Shown: positions 1-14,110, counted from the first letter of the stretch. The stretch: DNA of 64,000 nucleotides from Piscinibacter defluvii (GCF_004011805.1 NZ_RCHJ01000020.1:1-64000); one strand, 5' to 3'. Notes: a model not told the origin generated them from the letters alone. Made by a program: numbers and translations.

Positions 1-341
1 GCGAGGCCGGCATGCCCGACCTGCACGTGCACGACCTGCGCCACACCGTGGGCATGCGCTTGCGGGAAGCGGGGGTGCCGGAGAGCACGGTGGCCGACAT
101 CCTCTGGCACAGCAACGCGTCGATGACGCGCCACTACAGCGTGGCGCAGATCGTCGAGTTGCACGCGGCGCTGGAGAAGATCAAGGAAGACACAGGCCGC
201 TGGAACAAGAGCCTGGCGACTTTGCGGCGCGAGCATGAAGAGGCGAAGCGGGTGGCGTTGGAGGGCGAAAGTCACCCAAAGTCACCCAAAAGTCACCCAG
301 CAAAGAAAAACGGGTTAGCCCTTGCGGAGCTAACCCGTTGA
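1..341 (+). CDS. Tyrosine recombinase (phage-type integrase), C-terminal fragment cut by the window edge
   Basis: Only the last ~113 codons are visible; reading phase begins at base 3 and the frame is open to the left edge. The fragment carries the catalytic end of a tyrosine recombinase: the HDLRHT box (His-x-x-Arg-His), a later HSN, and RHYS with the presumed nucleophilic Tyr. The family cuts and rejoins DNA at attachment sites. The gene points at the 3' end of a tRNA-Arg gene 16 bases beyond its stop, the usual position of an integrase at the end of an integrated island. Its last codons run through three copies of a short repeat and the hairpin that also serves as the tRNA terminator. The family call is firm; which element it belongs to is unknown. 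Confidence 0.85.
   Translation, partial: EAGMPDLHVHDLRHTVGMRLREAGVPESTVADILWHSNASMTRHYSVAQIVELHAALEKIKEDTGRWNKSLATLRREHEEAKRVALEGESHPKSPKSHPAKKNGLALAELTR
268..298 (+). repeat. Three near-tandem copies of AAAGTCACCC at the integrase 3' end
   Basis: AAAGTCACCC begins at 268 and 278, and again after one extra A at 289. In the integrase frame it encodes a Ser-His-Pro / Lys-Ser-Pro tail. It lies just inside the presumed element end and could be a recombinase arm-type site or simple slippage. Confidence 0.6.
309..339 (-). terminator. Rho-independent terminator of the tRNA-Arg gene
   Basis: An 11-bp perfect stem (309-319 with 329-339) encloses a 9-base loop. Read on the minus strand it is followed by TTTTTCTTT, a good U-tract, 18 bases past the tRNA CCA end. 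It overlaps the last codons of the plus-strand integrase, so the terminator seems to be supplied by the integrated element. Confidence 0.8.
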
Positions 342-356
342 TCTAGAACGATGTTC

Positions 357-433
357 TGGTGCGGCTGGCAGGATTCGAACCCACGACCCCTTGGTTCGTA
401 GCCAAGTACTCTATCCAACTGAGCTACAGCCGC
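357..433 (-). tRNA. tRNA-Arg (anticodon ACG)
   Basis: The minus strand folds into a full cloverleaf. The acceptor stem pairs GCGGCTG with CAGCCGC. The D-stem, a 5-bp anticodon stem CTTGG/CCAAG with loop CTACGAA, and a T-arm with GGTTCGAATCC are all present. The anticodon is ACG, reading CGU and, after A34 deamination, CGC and CGA. The 3' CCA is encoded (357-359) after discriminator A at 360. The 3' end abuts a recombinase gene, so it is a likely attachment site. Confidence 0.95.
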
Positions 434-444
434 GCGAGCCGCTC

Positions 445-450
445 AGTATA
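445..450 (-). promoter_or_regulatory. Probable -10 element (TATACT) of the tRNA-Arg promoter
   Basis: On the minus strand TATACT lies about 12 bases before the tRNA 5' end. No good -35 is seen at 17 bases; CTGACG at 471-476 is spaced 20 bases away. The upstream half would lie in the 3' end of hemY. Confidence 0.5.
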
Positions 451-472
451 GCAGCCTTCCGAAGCCGCTCCG

Positions 473-1720
473 TCAGTCCAGCGCGGCAGCGGATTCGTAG
501 CAGCGCGCCGCCCGTTCGGTGTCACCTTCCTCGAGCGCGATGCGTGCCAGGCTGCGCCAGGCTCGCCGGCGGGCCGCGGCGGCGAGCGCGGCGTCGGCCG
601 CGGCGTCCTCAAGCAGGCGGCGGGCCTTGCCCCACAGCTGGCGCTCGGCCAGGGCCATGCCGACGGCGTAGCTCAGCGCGGCCTCGCGCGGATAGGCCTG
701 CGCCGCCGCCTCCAGGCGCGGCAGCCACTCCGGCCCGACGCCCGGCAGCACGCCGGCCAGCGCCAGCGCCACGGCAGCCCTTTCGTCCGCCGTGAGTTCG
801 TCCAGCCGCTCCCAGAACGGGCGCAGCCAGCCGCGCGCCTCGTCGCCGGCGCCCAGCGCACCGGCCTGCGCGGCGGCCCGTGCCGCCACGAACGGGTCGC
901 GCCGGTCCAGCGGGTCGAGCGCCTGCCAGACGCGGCGCAGCTGCTCGGCGTCACGCGCCCCGTCGAGCGATTCGAAGGCCAGCGAGCGCAGCAGGCCCTG
1001 CGCGGCGCCCTTCGAGAAACCCTGGTGCTTGGCCAGCAGGCGCGCGGTGCGCAACGCGTCCTGCGGCTGCCGGCCCAGGCGCGCGGCCTGCAGCTTCAGG
1101 CGCAGGGCATGCGTGCGCCGCGCCACGCCGGTGGGCAGTTCGCCGAGCAGCTCGAGCGCGCGCGGCGCATCGCGGTCGTCCAGCGCCCATTCGGCCGCCA
1201 GCAGGCGCGCGCCCTCGTCGGCCGGGCGCGTGCCGGTGCCGCGCCGGGCCAGCTCGAGTGCCCGCTCGAGCGCCTTGTCGCGCCCGCTGCGATCCTGCAG
1301 CCGGTGTGCGCTGCCGGCCGCGAGCAGGTGGCCAAGCACGGTGAACTCGTTGTCCTGCGACAGCTCGGGGGTGTCGGCCTGGATCGCCAGGGCCCGCTGC
1401 GCCGCCTTCTGCGCCCGGCTGTAGCGGCCTCCGAAGTACTGTGCCAGCGCCTCGCGCAGCGCGGCCTGCGCGGTACGGTCGCGCCGTGCCACGCGCCACT
1501 CGCGCGCGCGCCGCGGCAGGCCGACCAGCGCATGCAGGCCGTTGAACACCGTCACCAGCACCACGCAGGCGAGCGCCATCAGCAGCAGGAACAGGTTGAG
1601 CGACAGGTCGATGCGCCGGCCCGACCAGTAGAGGCTCACCAGGCCGTCGTTGCCGCCCAGCGTCGTGGCGGCCACCACCGCGACGGCGAAGAGCAGCACG
1701 AACCAGACGATGGAGCGCAT
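473..1720 (-). CDS. hemY: HemY-like inner-membrane TPR protein
   Basis: A 415-residue protein with two N-terminal membrane helices (about residues 3-20 and 40-62) followed by an Ala/Arg/Leu-rich helical TPR region, the HemY_N plus TPR arrangement. Proteobacterial HemY is encoded after hemD/hemX and is linked to late haem synthesis; its biochemical role is unsettled, and it is unrelated to Bacillus HemY protoporphyrinogen oxidase. The gene lies 15 bases after hemX and ends the hem run. ATG at 1718-1720. Confidence 0.85.
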   Translation of the reverse strand: MRSIVWFVLLFAVAVVAATTLGGNDGLVSLYWSGRRIDLSLNLFLLLMALACVVLVTVFNGLHALVGLPRRAREWRVARRDRTAQAALREALAQYFGGRYSRAQKAAQRALAIQADTPELSQDNEFTVLGHLLAAGSAHRLQDRSGRDKALERALELARRGTGTRPADEGARLLAAEWALDDRDAPRALELLGELPTGVARRTHALRLKLQAARLGRQPQDALRTARLLAKHQGFSKGAAQGLLRSLAFESLDGARDAEQLRRVWQALDPLDRRDPFVAARAAAQAGALGAGDEARGWLRPFWERLDELTADERAAVALALAGVLPGVGPEWLPRLEAAAQAYPREAALSYAVGMALAERQLWGKARRLLEDAAADAALAAAARRRAWRSLARIALEEGDTERAARCYESAAALD

Positions 1721-1735
1721 GTCGGCGGTCAGCGG

Positions 1736-2839
1736 TCAGCGTCCGGCGGCGGCGGTGGTCAGCGCGGCGAGGGTGTCGTCCGGCCGCGGCAGCGTCACCT
1801 GGCGCGCCTGATGGCTCACCTGGCGCAGCAGCTCGCCGATGGAGGCGCTGCGGCGGGCGCTGCGGTCGAAGTAGCGGTCCACCATGGTCTGGGCCACGGC
1901 GAGGTCGGCCTGCACCGTGGCGTACTGGCGCGACAGCAGTGCGAGCCGTGCGTTGAGCAGGCGCAGCTTGAGGTTCTCGCGCAGGAAGAAGGCCTGCTCG
2001 GGAGCCAGCAGCACGGCATCCGGATGGTCGATGCGGGTCACGCGCACCAGCGAGCGCACCTCGTCCCAGAAGCGCTCGGCGAACCCGCTCCACGCCTCGG
2101 CCCAGCCCGGCGGCAGCGGCCAGGCCGGTGTCGCCGCCGAGGCCGCGGCACTGGCCGCCTTGGCCGCCGCCGGCGCCATGCGCGCGTCGCGGCGCTGCTC
2201 GGCATTGGCCAGCAGCGGCAGCTCGTCGACCAGGCGGATCGCCTCGTCGAGACGGATCGTCAGGGTCGAGATGTCGGTCGTGCCGACCGCCTTGACGCGG
2301 TCCAGGTCGCGCGCGATGGCGCGGCGCACGCCGTCCAGGCGCGGCTGGTTGTAGCGCGCCAGGCGTTCGTCGCTCTGGCGCAGCACCAGCACCAGCGGTT
2401 CGGCGCTGCCGGTGATCGCGCCCTGCTGCAGGGCCATGCGGATCGCCGCCTCGATGTCGACCAGCAGGTTCTCGTCGCGCGAGCGCGAGAGCGACTGGAT
2501 CAGGTCTTCCAGCTGGGTGCGCTGCACGGCCACCTCGGCCACCCGGGCCTCGAGCAGCGCCACCTTGGCGGTGCTCGCGGCCACCGACTCCTGCGCTTGC
2601 CGCGCGAGCGTGCGCGCCTCGGTGGCCTGCGTGGCGCTGTCCTGCTGGCGCCGCACCAGTTCCTGCTCGAGGCTGGCCACGCGCTGCTCGGCGCGCCAGG
2701 CCATCACCGCGGCCGTGCCGGCTGCCAGCACGGCGATGCTGGCCAGCAGCGCCGGCCAGCGCGGCGCGCCGGAAGGCGCCGCCGGTGGTGCGGGGCGCGG
2801 CTGGTCGCGGGCGTCGGGGGCTGGCAGTTCGGCGGTCAC
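1736..2839 (-). CDS. hemX: HemX-like membrane protein (uroporphyrinogen-III C-methyltransferase family in name)
   Basis: A 367-residue protein with a short Pro-rich cytoplasmic N-terminus, one membrane helix (about residues 25-45), a coiled-coil-rich stretch and a helical periplasmic domain. This matches proteobacterial HemX, which is often annotated as a methyltransferase but lacks the SAM-dependent catalytic fold. I chose GTG at 2837-2839 because it overlaps the hemD stop as GTGA; the frame stays open further upstream but only inside hemD. It is the third gene of hemC-hemD-hemX-hemY. Confidence 0.8.
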   Translation of the reverse strand: MTAELPAPDARDQPRPAPPAAPSGAPRWPALLASIAVLAAGTAAVMAWRAEQRVASLEQELVRRQQDSATQATEARTLARQAQESVAASTAKVALLEARVAEVAVQRTQLEDLIQSLSRSRDENLLVDIEAAIRMALQQGAITGSAEPLVLVLRQSDERLARYNQPRLDGVRRAIARDLDRVKAVGTTDISTLTIRLDEAIRLVDELPLLANAEQRRDARMAPAAAKAASAAASAATPAWPLPPGWAEAWSGFAERFWDEVRSLVRVTRIDHPDAVLLAPEQAFFLRENLKLRLLNARLALLSRQYATVQADLAVAQTMVDRYFDRSARRSASIGELLRQVSHQARQVTLPRPDDTLAALTTAAAGR

Positions 2840-3624
2840 GGCGGAAGCGAGGACGAACGTCGCTCGGAGGGGTCGATCGATTGTATGCAGGCCACCACCG
2901 CGTCCTGCTCGGGGCGGCAGGCGTGCACCGCGCCGAAGCCGCCCGCGCGCGCCCGCTCGGCGATGCGCGGGTGCGTGGCCACCGCGCAGGCGGTCGCGGC
3001 GCCGGCGCCGGGCGCGAGCGCCAGCAGCCGGTCGATGGCCTCGGAGCTGCTGAACAGCCACACATGGCGGGGCGGGTCGTGCAGCGCCGCGTCCAGGCGG
3101 GCGCGCTGTGCCGCATCGAGCAGGGGTGCAGCGCGCCGGTAGGCGGTGACGAAGCCGACCACCGCCCCGTGGGCCCGCAAGGTGTCGGCCAACCAGTCGC
3201 GCCCGCTTTCGCCGCGCACGATCAGCACCGCGGCGTCGCGCCAAGGGTGCTGCGCGAGCCGGGCCCAGAGCGCCTCGGAGTCGAACTGCGCCGCGTCACC
3301 GGCCGGCTCGACGATGGCCGCCGGCGGCACGCCCAGGCGCTTCAGCACCCGCGTCGTGCCCGGACCGGGCGAGCCGGCCAGCGTGCCGGCCGGCCAGGCC
3401 AGGCCCTCGGGGCGCAGCGCGAAGAACTGCTCCACCGCGTTCGGGCTGACGAACACCACCAGGCGCTGCGCGGCCAGCGCGCGCCACGCGGCGCGCACCG
3501 GCGCGGCATCCTCGGGGGGATCGATGCCGATCAGCGGCAGCGCCGCGGCGTCGATGCCGCGCGCACGCAGGGCCTGCACCCAGTCGTCCGCCTGGGCGGC
3601 CGGGCGGGTGACCAGCACGCGCAT
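2836..3624 (-). CDS. hemD: Uroporphyrinogen-III synthase
   Basis: A 262-residue cytoplasmic enzyme that closes hydroxymethylbilane to uroporphyrinogen III with inversion of ring D. The sequence starts MRVLVTRPA and contains the family landmarks VVFVSPNAV and [16 protein letters not shown] near the middle and [11 protein letters not shown] in the second lobe. Overall identity in this family is low, so the call leans on these motifs plus the position directly after hemC and before hemX. ATG at 3622-3624 lies 8 bases after the hemC stop. Confidence 0.92.
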   Translation of the reverse strand: MRVLVTRPAAQADDWVQALRARGIDAAALPLIGIDPPEDAAPVRAAWRALAAQRLVVFVSPNAVEQFFALRPEGLAWPAGTLAGSPGPGTTRVLKRLGVPPAAIVEPAGDAAQFDSEALWARLAQHPWRDAAVLIVRGESGRDWLADTLRAHGAVVGFVTAYRRAAPLLDAAQRARLDAALHDPPRHVWLFSSSEAIDRLLALAPGAGAATACAVATHPRIAERARAGGFGAVHACRPEQDAVVACIQSIDPSERRSSSLPP

Positions 3625-3632
3625 CGCGCCAC

Positions 3633-4574
3633 TCAGGAAACGAGGTAGCCGGACACAGCCGGATCGGCCCGCAGCGCGGCGGCGGCCTCCGCGCCGAGGG
3701 CACGGGCGCTGTCGTCGTCGGCCACCGCGGCCTCGACGCGGCTGACGAGCAGCGGCGCGAGAGGCTGCTGCGGATGGCCCAGTCGGGCCTGCAGCACGAG
3801 CCGCTCGCCCTGCGGGCCGTCGTACCACTGCGCATGCACCGCCAGCGGCATGCTGCAGCTGCCGCCCAGTGCGCGCGAGACGGCGCGCTCGGCCTGCACG
3901 GCCAGCCAGGTCGGGCGGTGCGTCAGCGTGGCGAGCGCGGCGCGCAGCTCGTGCGCGTCGCTGCGCACCTCGATGCCGAGCGCACCCTGCCCGGCGCAGG
4001 GCAACATCGCCTCCGGTTCGAACAGGCTGCGGATGCGCTGCGCCAGGCCAAGCCGCTTCAGGCCCGCTGCCGCCAGCACGATGGCGTCGTACTGGCCTTC
4101 GTCGAGCTTGCGCAGCCGCGTGTCGAGGTTGCCGCGCAGCGGCTCGACCACCAGGTCGGGGCGGCGTGCACCGAGTTGCACCAGCCGCCGCAGGCTGGAG
4201 GTGCCCACCCTGGCGCCCTGCGGCAGCTGCTCGAGGCCCGCGTAGCGCGGCGAGACGAAGGCATCGCGCGGGTCCTCGCGCTCCAGCACGGTGGCCAGCT
4301 CGAAACCGGCCGGCAGGTCCATCGGCACGTCCTTGAGCGAATGCACCGCGAGGTGGGCGCGGCCGTCCTCCAACGCGGTCTCGAGCTCCTTGACGAACAG
4401 TCCCTTGCCGCCGACCTTGGAGAGCGCGCGGTCGAGGATCTGGTCGCCGCGGGTGGTCATGCCCAGCAGCTCGACACGCCAGCCGAAGCGCGCGGCCAGC
4501 AGGTCGCGCACATGCTCTGCCTGCCAGAGGGCGAGGCGGCTTTCGCGGGTGGCAATGATCACGGGCTGCTGCAT
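3633..4574 (-). CDS. hemC: Hydroxymethylbilane synthase (porphobilinogen deaminase)
   Basis: A 313-residue enzyme that polymerises four porphobilinogen molecules to hydroxymethylbilane on a dipyrromethane cofactor. Visible landmarks are the N-terminal [12 protein letters not shown], the catalytic Asp at residue 82 in HSLKDVP, GTSSLRR near 125-130, and the cofactor-binding Cys 240 in GGSCSMPL. Length is normal. It heads the minus-strand haem run and is divergent from ppc. Haem supply beside a locus with 36 haem sites is suggestive, but this is the ordinary Burkholderiales position for hemC. Confidence 0.97.
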   Translation of the reverse strand: MQQPVIIATRESRLALWQAEHVRDLLAARFGWRVELLGMTTRGDQILDRALSKVGGKGLFVKELETALEDGRAHLAVHSLKDVPMDLPAGFELATVLEREDPRDAFVSPRYAGLEQLPQGARVGTSSLRRLVQLGARRPDLVVEPLRGNLDTRLRKLDEGQYDAIVLAAAGLKRLGLAQRIRSLFEPEAMLPCAGQGALGIEVRSDAHELRAALATLTHRPTWLAVQAERAVSRALGGSCSMPLAVHAQWYDGPQGERLVLQARLGHPQQPLAPLLVSRVEAAVADDDSARALGAEAAAALRADPAVSGYLVS

Positions 4575-4697
4575 CGCGCGATGCTAACAGGCGCATCTCT
4601 TGCAGAGCCTCGACAACGATTTGGGAACCGCTTCGTAACCACATGCCCGCGCAGCACCCCGATTTCACGAGGTGCCGCTGCTAGGATGCCGCTCCAG

Positions 4698-4710
4698 GTA
4701 ACCGAGTTAC
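4698..4710. promoter_or_regulatory. Small palindrome in the ppc leader
   Basis: GTAAC-CGA-GTTAC is a perfect 5-bp inverted repeat ending 18 bases before the ppc start codon. No matching regulator is known to me. It may be a minor operator or chance. Confidence 0.25.
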
Positions 4711-4727
4711 ATCGCCGAGGGACAACG

Positions 4728-7517
<2,790 letters not shown>

Positions 7518-7524
7518 GGCCGCC

Positions 7525-9597
<2,073 letters not shown>

Positions 9598-9646
9598 GGG
9601 CCGATTGTCGGCCGCCTGCCGGCGCCCGGCCAGTACCCGGCAGGGT

Positions 9647-10798
9647 TCAGCGCGCCGAGCGCTGCATCGCCTGGCGCAGCGCGGCCAGCTGGCCGAGCCG
9701 GCCGACCTCGGCATAGAAGGCGTTCAGGCGCGCCAGCTCGCCGCAGTTGGCCAGCTCGGAGGCGTCGGCGCGGCGGCGCTCGAAGGCGAGCAGCGCGTCG
9801 GCCTCGTCGCGCAGCGCCTCCAGCCGATCCTCCGGCCAGCCAACGCGCTGGCCGATGTCGCGCGCCTGCAGCAGGTCCGGCACGGACTGGCCCTGGGTCG
9901 CCAGCATGTCGGCGATCGCATCGCACAGGCCGCTGCGCTCGGGGTCGGCCAGGGCGCTCGCGCTGCAGTGCAGGCGCAGCGGTTCGGTGACCAGCCAGTC
10001 GCCGCGCAGCGCCGCCACCAGGCGCGCCATCGCGAGCCGGTCCAGCTCGCCGGTGCCGGCCGGCGCCGCCGCCTGCACCAGGCCCTGCAGCGCCGCGCCG
10101 TGGGTCTCGAAGCGGCGCGCACGCGCCGCCTGGCGCAGCGCATCGAGCTGCACGGCCGGCTCCAGCCGCGTGTCACCCGACAGCGCCAGCCAGGCCGCGC
10201 CGTTGTCAGCCTCGATCTGCACCCAGGCCTGCGGCGTCAGCGACTGGCAGGCGCTGCTGGCCGGGCCCGCGCCGCGGCAGGCGCGCAGCGCATAGGCCTG
10301 CACCTGCGCATCGCGCGAGCTGGTGGCGAGCGTGGCGAGGCGGTCGCGCTGGGCGGCGGCATCGCCCCCCTGCGCGAGCAACCAGCCGGCGGCGCGCGTG
10401 CGCTCGTCACCGCTGGCCTGCATCGCGGCCAGCCAGCGCGCGCCGCTGTCGCGGCTGCGGCGCTGCAGCGCGGTCTCGCTGACGTCCTCGGGCGTGATGT
10501 CCTCGTCGGGCGCGGCCCGGGCGGCACACACCTCGGCACGCGCTGGCGCCACCGGGCGGGCCGGCGCCGGCAGCGCGGAGGCGGCCGGCGCGACATAGGC
10601 CACGCGGCGCGGCGCCGAGGCGGGCGTGGCCGAGGCCGCCAGGCGCGGCGCCACCGCCACCACCACCTCCTGGGCCGACCACAGCTCGCGCTGCCAGCTG
10701 ATCAGCAGCGCGACCAGCACCGTGGCGACGGCGACCACCCCCAGCACCAGGCGCCACTGCACGCCCGGCGTGTCGAACCAGATGCGCCCCGGCCGCAC
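9647..10798 (-). CDS. Membrane-anchored periplasmic protein of unknown function
   Basis: About 383 residues from GTG at 10796-10798, five bases after the stop of the LytTR regulator gene. One membrane helix (about residues 16-37) is followed by an Ala/Pro-rich linker and a long helical domain with several Cys (CRGAGPASSAC, LHCSAS, LANCGELARL). The domain resembles no family I can name. Its place as third gene after a LytS-type kinase and LytTR regulator suggests it is an accessory or target of that system. The start is a choice; the frame is open into the upstream gene. Confidence 0.7.
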   Translation of the reverse strand: MRPGRIWFDTPGVQWRLVLGVVAVATVLVALLISWQRELWSAQEVVVAVAPRLAASATPASAPRRVAYVAPAASALPAPARPVAPARAEVCAARAAPDEDITPEDVSETALQRRSRDSGARWLAAMQASGDERTRAAGWLLAQGGDAAAQRDRLATLATSSRDAQVQAYALRACRGAGPASSACQSLTPQAWVQIEADNGAAWLALSGDTRLEPAVQLDALRQAARARRFETHGAALQGLVQAAAPAGTGELDRLAMARLVAALRGDWLVTEPLRLHCSASALADPERSGLCDAIADMLATQGQSVPDLLQARDIGQRVGWPEDRLEALRDEADALLAFERRRADASELANCGELARLNAFYAEVGRLGQLAALRQAMQRSAR

Positions 10799-10802
10799 GC
10801 GC

Positions 10803-11567
10803 TCAGGCCCCCGCGGCGACGAGCGCCTCGCGCACCGCGCTGACCTGGCGGCGCGAGACGGCGAGCCATTCGTCGACCGGCGCCACGCGCACGGCCCAGA
10901 CCTCGCCGCCCTCCTCCTCGCCCTCGCCGGCCATCGCGCGGCGCTCGAGCGCACGCACCGCGCCGCGGGCCACCAGCGCGTTGCGGTGCACACGCAGGAA
11001 CCGATCGCCCAGGCGGCCTTCGAGCTCGGCGAGCGATTCGTCGAGCACATGGTGGTGTTGCGCGGTGCGCAGCGTCACGTACTTCAGCTCGGCCTTCAGG
11101 TACAGCACCTCGGCCACCGGGATGCGCAGCACGCGCCCGCGGTCGCTGACCACCAGCACCGGCCCCTCGTCGGCCGGCGCCGGCGGCGGCCGCAGGGTGC
11201 GCCGCTGGGCGACCTTCTGCAGCGCGATCTGCAGCCGGTCGCGCTTGACCGGCTTGGTGAGGTAGTCGACCGCATCGAGGTCGAAGGCGCGCAGCGCATG
11301 CTCGGCGTGCGCGGTGACGAACACCACCGCGGGCGCCTCGGGCTGGCGGCGCAGCCGCGCGGCCAGCTGCATGCCGTCCAGCCCCGGCATGTGGATGTCC
11401 AGCAGCAGCAGGTCGCAGGGCTGGCGGGCCAGGAACTCGAGCGTCCGCTCGGCGTTGTCGGCCTCGCCGACCACCTGCGCCTTCGGGTCGGCGCAGTCGT
11501 TCACGAGGCCGCGCAGACGCAGCCGGGCGAGTTCCTCGTCGTCGACGATCAGGACCTGCAGCGTCAT
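10803..11567 (-). CDS. LytTR-family response regulator (AlgR-like)
   Basis: A 254-residue regulator. The receiver domain (1-120) has VDDEE, phospho-acceptor Asp 57 in LLLDIHMPG, and the conserved Lys in LTKPVKR. The C-terminal LytTR DNA-binding domain (about 145-245) has YLKAELKYVTLRT and FLRVHRNALV. Members bind direct repeats as dimers. The ATG overlaps the stop of the histidine-kinase gene as ATGA, so the two are translationally coupled. An acidic insert (GEGEEEGGE) sits late in the LytTR domain. Confidence 0.93.
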   Translation of the reverse strand: MTLQVLIVDDEELARLRLRGLVNDCADPKAQVVGEADNAERTLEFLARQPCDLLLLDIHMPGLDGMQLAARLRRQPEAPAVVFVTAHAEHALRAFDLDAVDYLTKPVKRDRLQIALQKVAQRRTLRPPPAPADEGPVLVVSDRGRVLRIPVAEVLYLKAELKYVTLRTAQHHHVLDESLAELEGRLGDRFLRVHRNALVARGAVRALERRAMAGEGEEEGGEVWAVRVAPVDEWLAVSRRQVSAVREALVAAGA

Positions 11568-12634
11568 AGCGGGACGACGAGCTGGACGCGGAACACGCCG
11601 TCCTCCTGGCGCGTCTCGAGCTGGCCGGCCACGTCGTGCATCAGGCGCAGCCGCTCGCGCACGTTCTTCAGCGCCAGGCCACTGCCCGGGCGCGAGGGCG
11701 CCGGGCCGACGCTGTTGGCGATGGTCACCAGCACGCGGCCGAGCTTGACGCGTGTGCGCACACGGATCGTGCCGCCGCGGTCGCTCGGCTCCACGCCGTG
11801 GCGCACCGCGTTCTCCACCAGCGGCTGCAGGATCAGCGGCGGCACGCGTGCCGCGCCCGCCTCGGGGTCGAGCTCCCAGCTCACCTGCAGGCGCGTGCCG
11901 AAGCGGATCTGCTCGATCGCGAGGTAACGCTGTGCGAGCGCGACCTCCTCGTCGAGCGTGACCGCCTCGCCGATGTCGGTCAGCGCCACGCGGAACAGCT
12001 CGGCCAGGTCCTCCAGCACCTCCTCGGCACGCGCCGGGTCGACCCGCACCAGCGCCAGCGCGGTGTTCAGCGTGTTGAACAGGAAATGCGGACGGATGCG
12101 CGACTGCAGCTCCGCCAGCCGCGCCGCGGTGTCGGCCGGCAGCGCAGCGCGGGCACGCAGGTGCAGCCAGGCGTGCATGGCGCAGGCCAGCGCGGCGCCG
12201 GCCAGCGCCGGGGCGAGCAGCGGATTGGGGCCGAGCAGGTCGAGCCCGAGCGGCAGCACGAGCGCCGCCGGTGCCAGCGCCGCAGCGGCCCCGAGCGCGC
12301 CGGTGGCGATCCATTGCCAGGCCGGCGCGAGCCCGGCCAGCTGGCGCTTGAGCAGGCAGGTGGCGGCCAGCCACAGCAGCACACCGGGCAGCGCCACCGC
12401 CGAGACGGCCGCGGCCCGCGCCAGCCAGGCGAGCGGGTCGGCCGCGCTGAACAGCAGCACCAGGCCGCAGGTGCCCTCGACGAACAGCAGCGCCCGCAGC
12501 ACCACGCCGACATGGCACACGTCGAAGGCCGACGGAGGCGGCGCCGGCGCCCCGGCGGCGGCCATGCCGTCCAGCAAGGTCGTGCCGAAGCCGGTGCTGC
12601 GCGGCTCGGGCAGGGCGCCGGGGGAGACGGTCAT
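11564..12634 (-). CDS. LytS/AlgZ-type sensor histidine kinase
   Basis: A 356-residue membrane kinase with four hydrophobic segments between about residues 42 and 155, then the His_kinase domain with RIRPHFLFNTLN (His 183), and an HATPase_c domain with PLILQPLVENAVRHG and a GSGLALKNVRERL ATP-lid motif. There is no separate periplasmic sensor domain. The partner is the LytTR regulator it overlaps. ATG at 12632-12634 is divergent from argH, with 62 bases between the start codons. The signal sensed is unknown. Confidence 0.92.
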   Translation of the reverse strand: MTVSPGALPEPRSTGFGTTLLDGMAAAGAPAPPPSAFDVCHVGVVLRALLFVEGTCGLVLLFSAADPLAWLARAAAVSAVALPGVLLWLAATCLLKRQLAGLAPAWQWIATGALGAAAALAPAALVLPLGLDLLGPNPLLAPALAGAALACAMHAWLHLRARAALPADTAARLAELQSRIRPHFLFNTLNTALALVRVDPARAEEVLEDLAELFRVALTDIGEAVTLDEEVALAQRYLAIEQIRFGTRLQVSWELDPEAGAARVPPLILQPLVENAVRHGVEPSDRGGTIRVRTRVKLGRVLVTIANSVGPAPSRPGSGLALKNVRERLRLMHDVAGQLETRQEDGVFRVQLVVPL

Positions 12635-12650
12635 GACGGGGGTCGGTCGA

Positions 12651-12656
12651 TAGAAT
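12651..12656 (+). promoter_or_regulatory. Possible -10 element (TAGAAT) of argH
   Basis: TAGAAT lies 40 bases before the argH start in the divergent gap. No convincing -35 is found at 16-18 bases upstream. Confidence 0.35.
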
Positions 12657-12696
12657 GGCCGGTTACGCCGCGCATTCTCCCTTCTTCCGCACGCCC

Positions 12697-14097
12697 ATGT
12701 CCTCGAACCAACTCGACAAGAAGTCACAGGCCTGGTCGGCGCTCTTCTCCGAGCCGATGAGCGAGCTGGTGCAGCGCTACACCGCGAGCGTCGGCTTCGA
12801 CCGCCGCCTGTGGCGCGCGGACATCGCCGGCAGCCTGGCGCACGCCGAGATGCTGGCCGCCCAGGGCATCATCTCCGCGGCCGACCACGCGGACATCCGG
12901 CGCGGCATGGCGCAGATCACGCAGGAGATCGAGTCCGGCGCCTTCGAGTGGAAGCTCGCGCTGGAAGACGTGCACCTGAACATCGAGGCGCGCCTGACGC
13001 AGCTGGTGGGCGACGCCGGCAAGCGCCTGCACACCGGCCGTTCTCGCAACGACCAGGTGGCCACCGACGTGCGGCTGTGGCTGCGCGACGAGATCGACGG
13101 CCTGGCCGCGCTGCTCGGCGAACTGCAGCGTGCGCTGGTGGACCTGGCCGAGAAGAACGCCGAGGTCATCCTGCCCGGCTTCACGCACCTGCAGGTGGCG
13201 CAGCCGGTGAGCTTCGGCCACCACCTGCTGGCCTACGTGGAGATGTTCGCGCGCGACGCCGAGCGCCTGGCCGACGTGCGCCGGCGCACCAACCGCCTGC
13301 CGCTGGGCGCCGCCGCGCTGGCCGGCACCAGCTACCCGCTGGACCGCGAGCGCGTCGCGAAGACACTCGGGATGGAGGGCGTCTGTCAGAACAGCCTCGA
13401 TGCGGTGAGCGACCGCGACTTCGCGATCGAGTTCACCGCCGCCGCGTCGCTGTGCATGGTGCACGTGAGCCGCTTCAGCGAGGAGCTGGTACTGTGGATG
13501 AGCCAGAACTTCGGCTTCGTCGACCTGGCCGACCGCTTCTGCACCGGCTCGTCGATCATGCCGCAGAAGAAGAACCCGGACGTGCCGGAGCTGGCGCGCG
13601 GCAAGACCGGCCGCGTGGTCGGCCACCTGATGGGGCTGCTGACGCTGATGAAGGGCCAGCCGCTGGCCTACAACAAGGACAACCAGGAAGACAAGGAACC
13701 GCTGTTCGACACGGTCGACACGCTGCGCGACACGCTGCGCATCTTCGCCGAGCTGGTGGGCGGCATCGTCGTCAAGCCCGAGGCGATGGAACGCGCCGCG
13801 CGGCGCGGCTACGCCACCGCCACCGACCTGGCGGACTACCTGGTCAAGAAGGGCCTGCCGTTCCGCGATGCGCACGAGGTGGTGGCGCACGCGGTCAAGT
13901 CGGCGCTGGCGCGCGGCGTCGACCTGGCGGAGCTGAGCCTGGCCGAGCTGCAGGGCTTCCATGCCTCGATCGAGGCCGACGTGGCGCAGGCGCTCACGCT
14001 GCGCGGCTCGCTGAACGCGCGCAGCGGGGTGGGCGGCACCGCGCCGGCCCAGGTGCGCGCGCAGGTCGCGCGGCACCGGGCGCGGCTCGGCGCCTGA
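12697..14097 (+). CDS. argH: Argininosuccinate lyase
   Basis: A 466-residue cytoplasmic enzyme that splits argininosuccinate into arginine and fumarate, the last step of arginine synthesis. The superfamily signature [12 protein letters not shown] is intact, as are [13 protein letters not shown] and [15 protein letters not shown]. Length is normal. I chose ATG at 12697 ([13 protein letters not shown]) rather than the in-frame ATG 14 codons earlier, which falls in the divergent promoter. It converges with the DUF5666 gene; the gene is single. Confidence 0.97.
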   Translation: MSSNQLDKKSQAWSALFSEPMSELVQRYTASVGFDRRLWRADIAGSLAHAEMLAAQGIISAADHADIRRGMAQITQEIESGAFEWKLALEDVHLNIEARLTQLVGDAGKRLHTGRSRNDQVATDVRLWLRDEIDGLAALLGELQRALVDLAEKNAEVILPGFTHLQVAQPVSFGHHLLAYVEMFARDAERLADVRRRTNRLPLGAAALAGTSYPLDRERVAKTLGMEGVCQNSLDAVSDRDFAIEFTAAASLCMVHVSRFSEELVLWMSQNFGFVDLADRFCTGSSIMPQKKNPDVPELARGKTGRVVGHLMGLLTLMKGQPLAYNKDNQEDKEPLFDTVDTLRDTLRIFAELVGGIVVKPEAMERAARRGYATATDLADYLVKKGLPFRDAHEVVAHAVKSALARGVDLAELSLAELQGFHASIEADVAQALTLRGSLNARSGVGGTAPAQVRAQVARHRARLGA

Positions 14098-14110
14098 GCG
14101 CCGCCGCGAC

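Noticed and set aside
1025-3142. Long plus-strand open frame over the hem genes (about 700 codons)
   Set aside because: Composition is Arg/Ala/Gln-rich shadow coding opposite hemX/hemD, which carry clear family features; typical of high-GC DNA.
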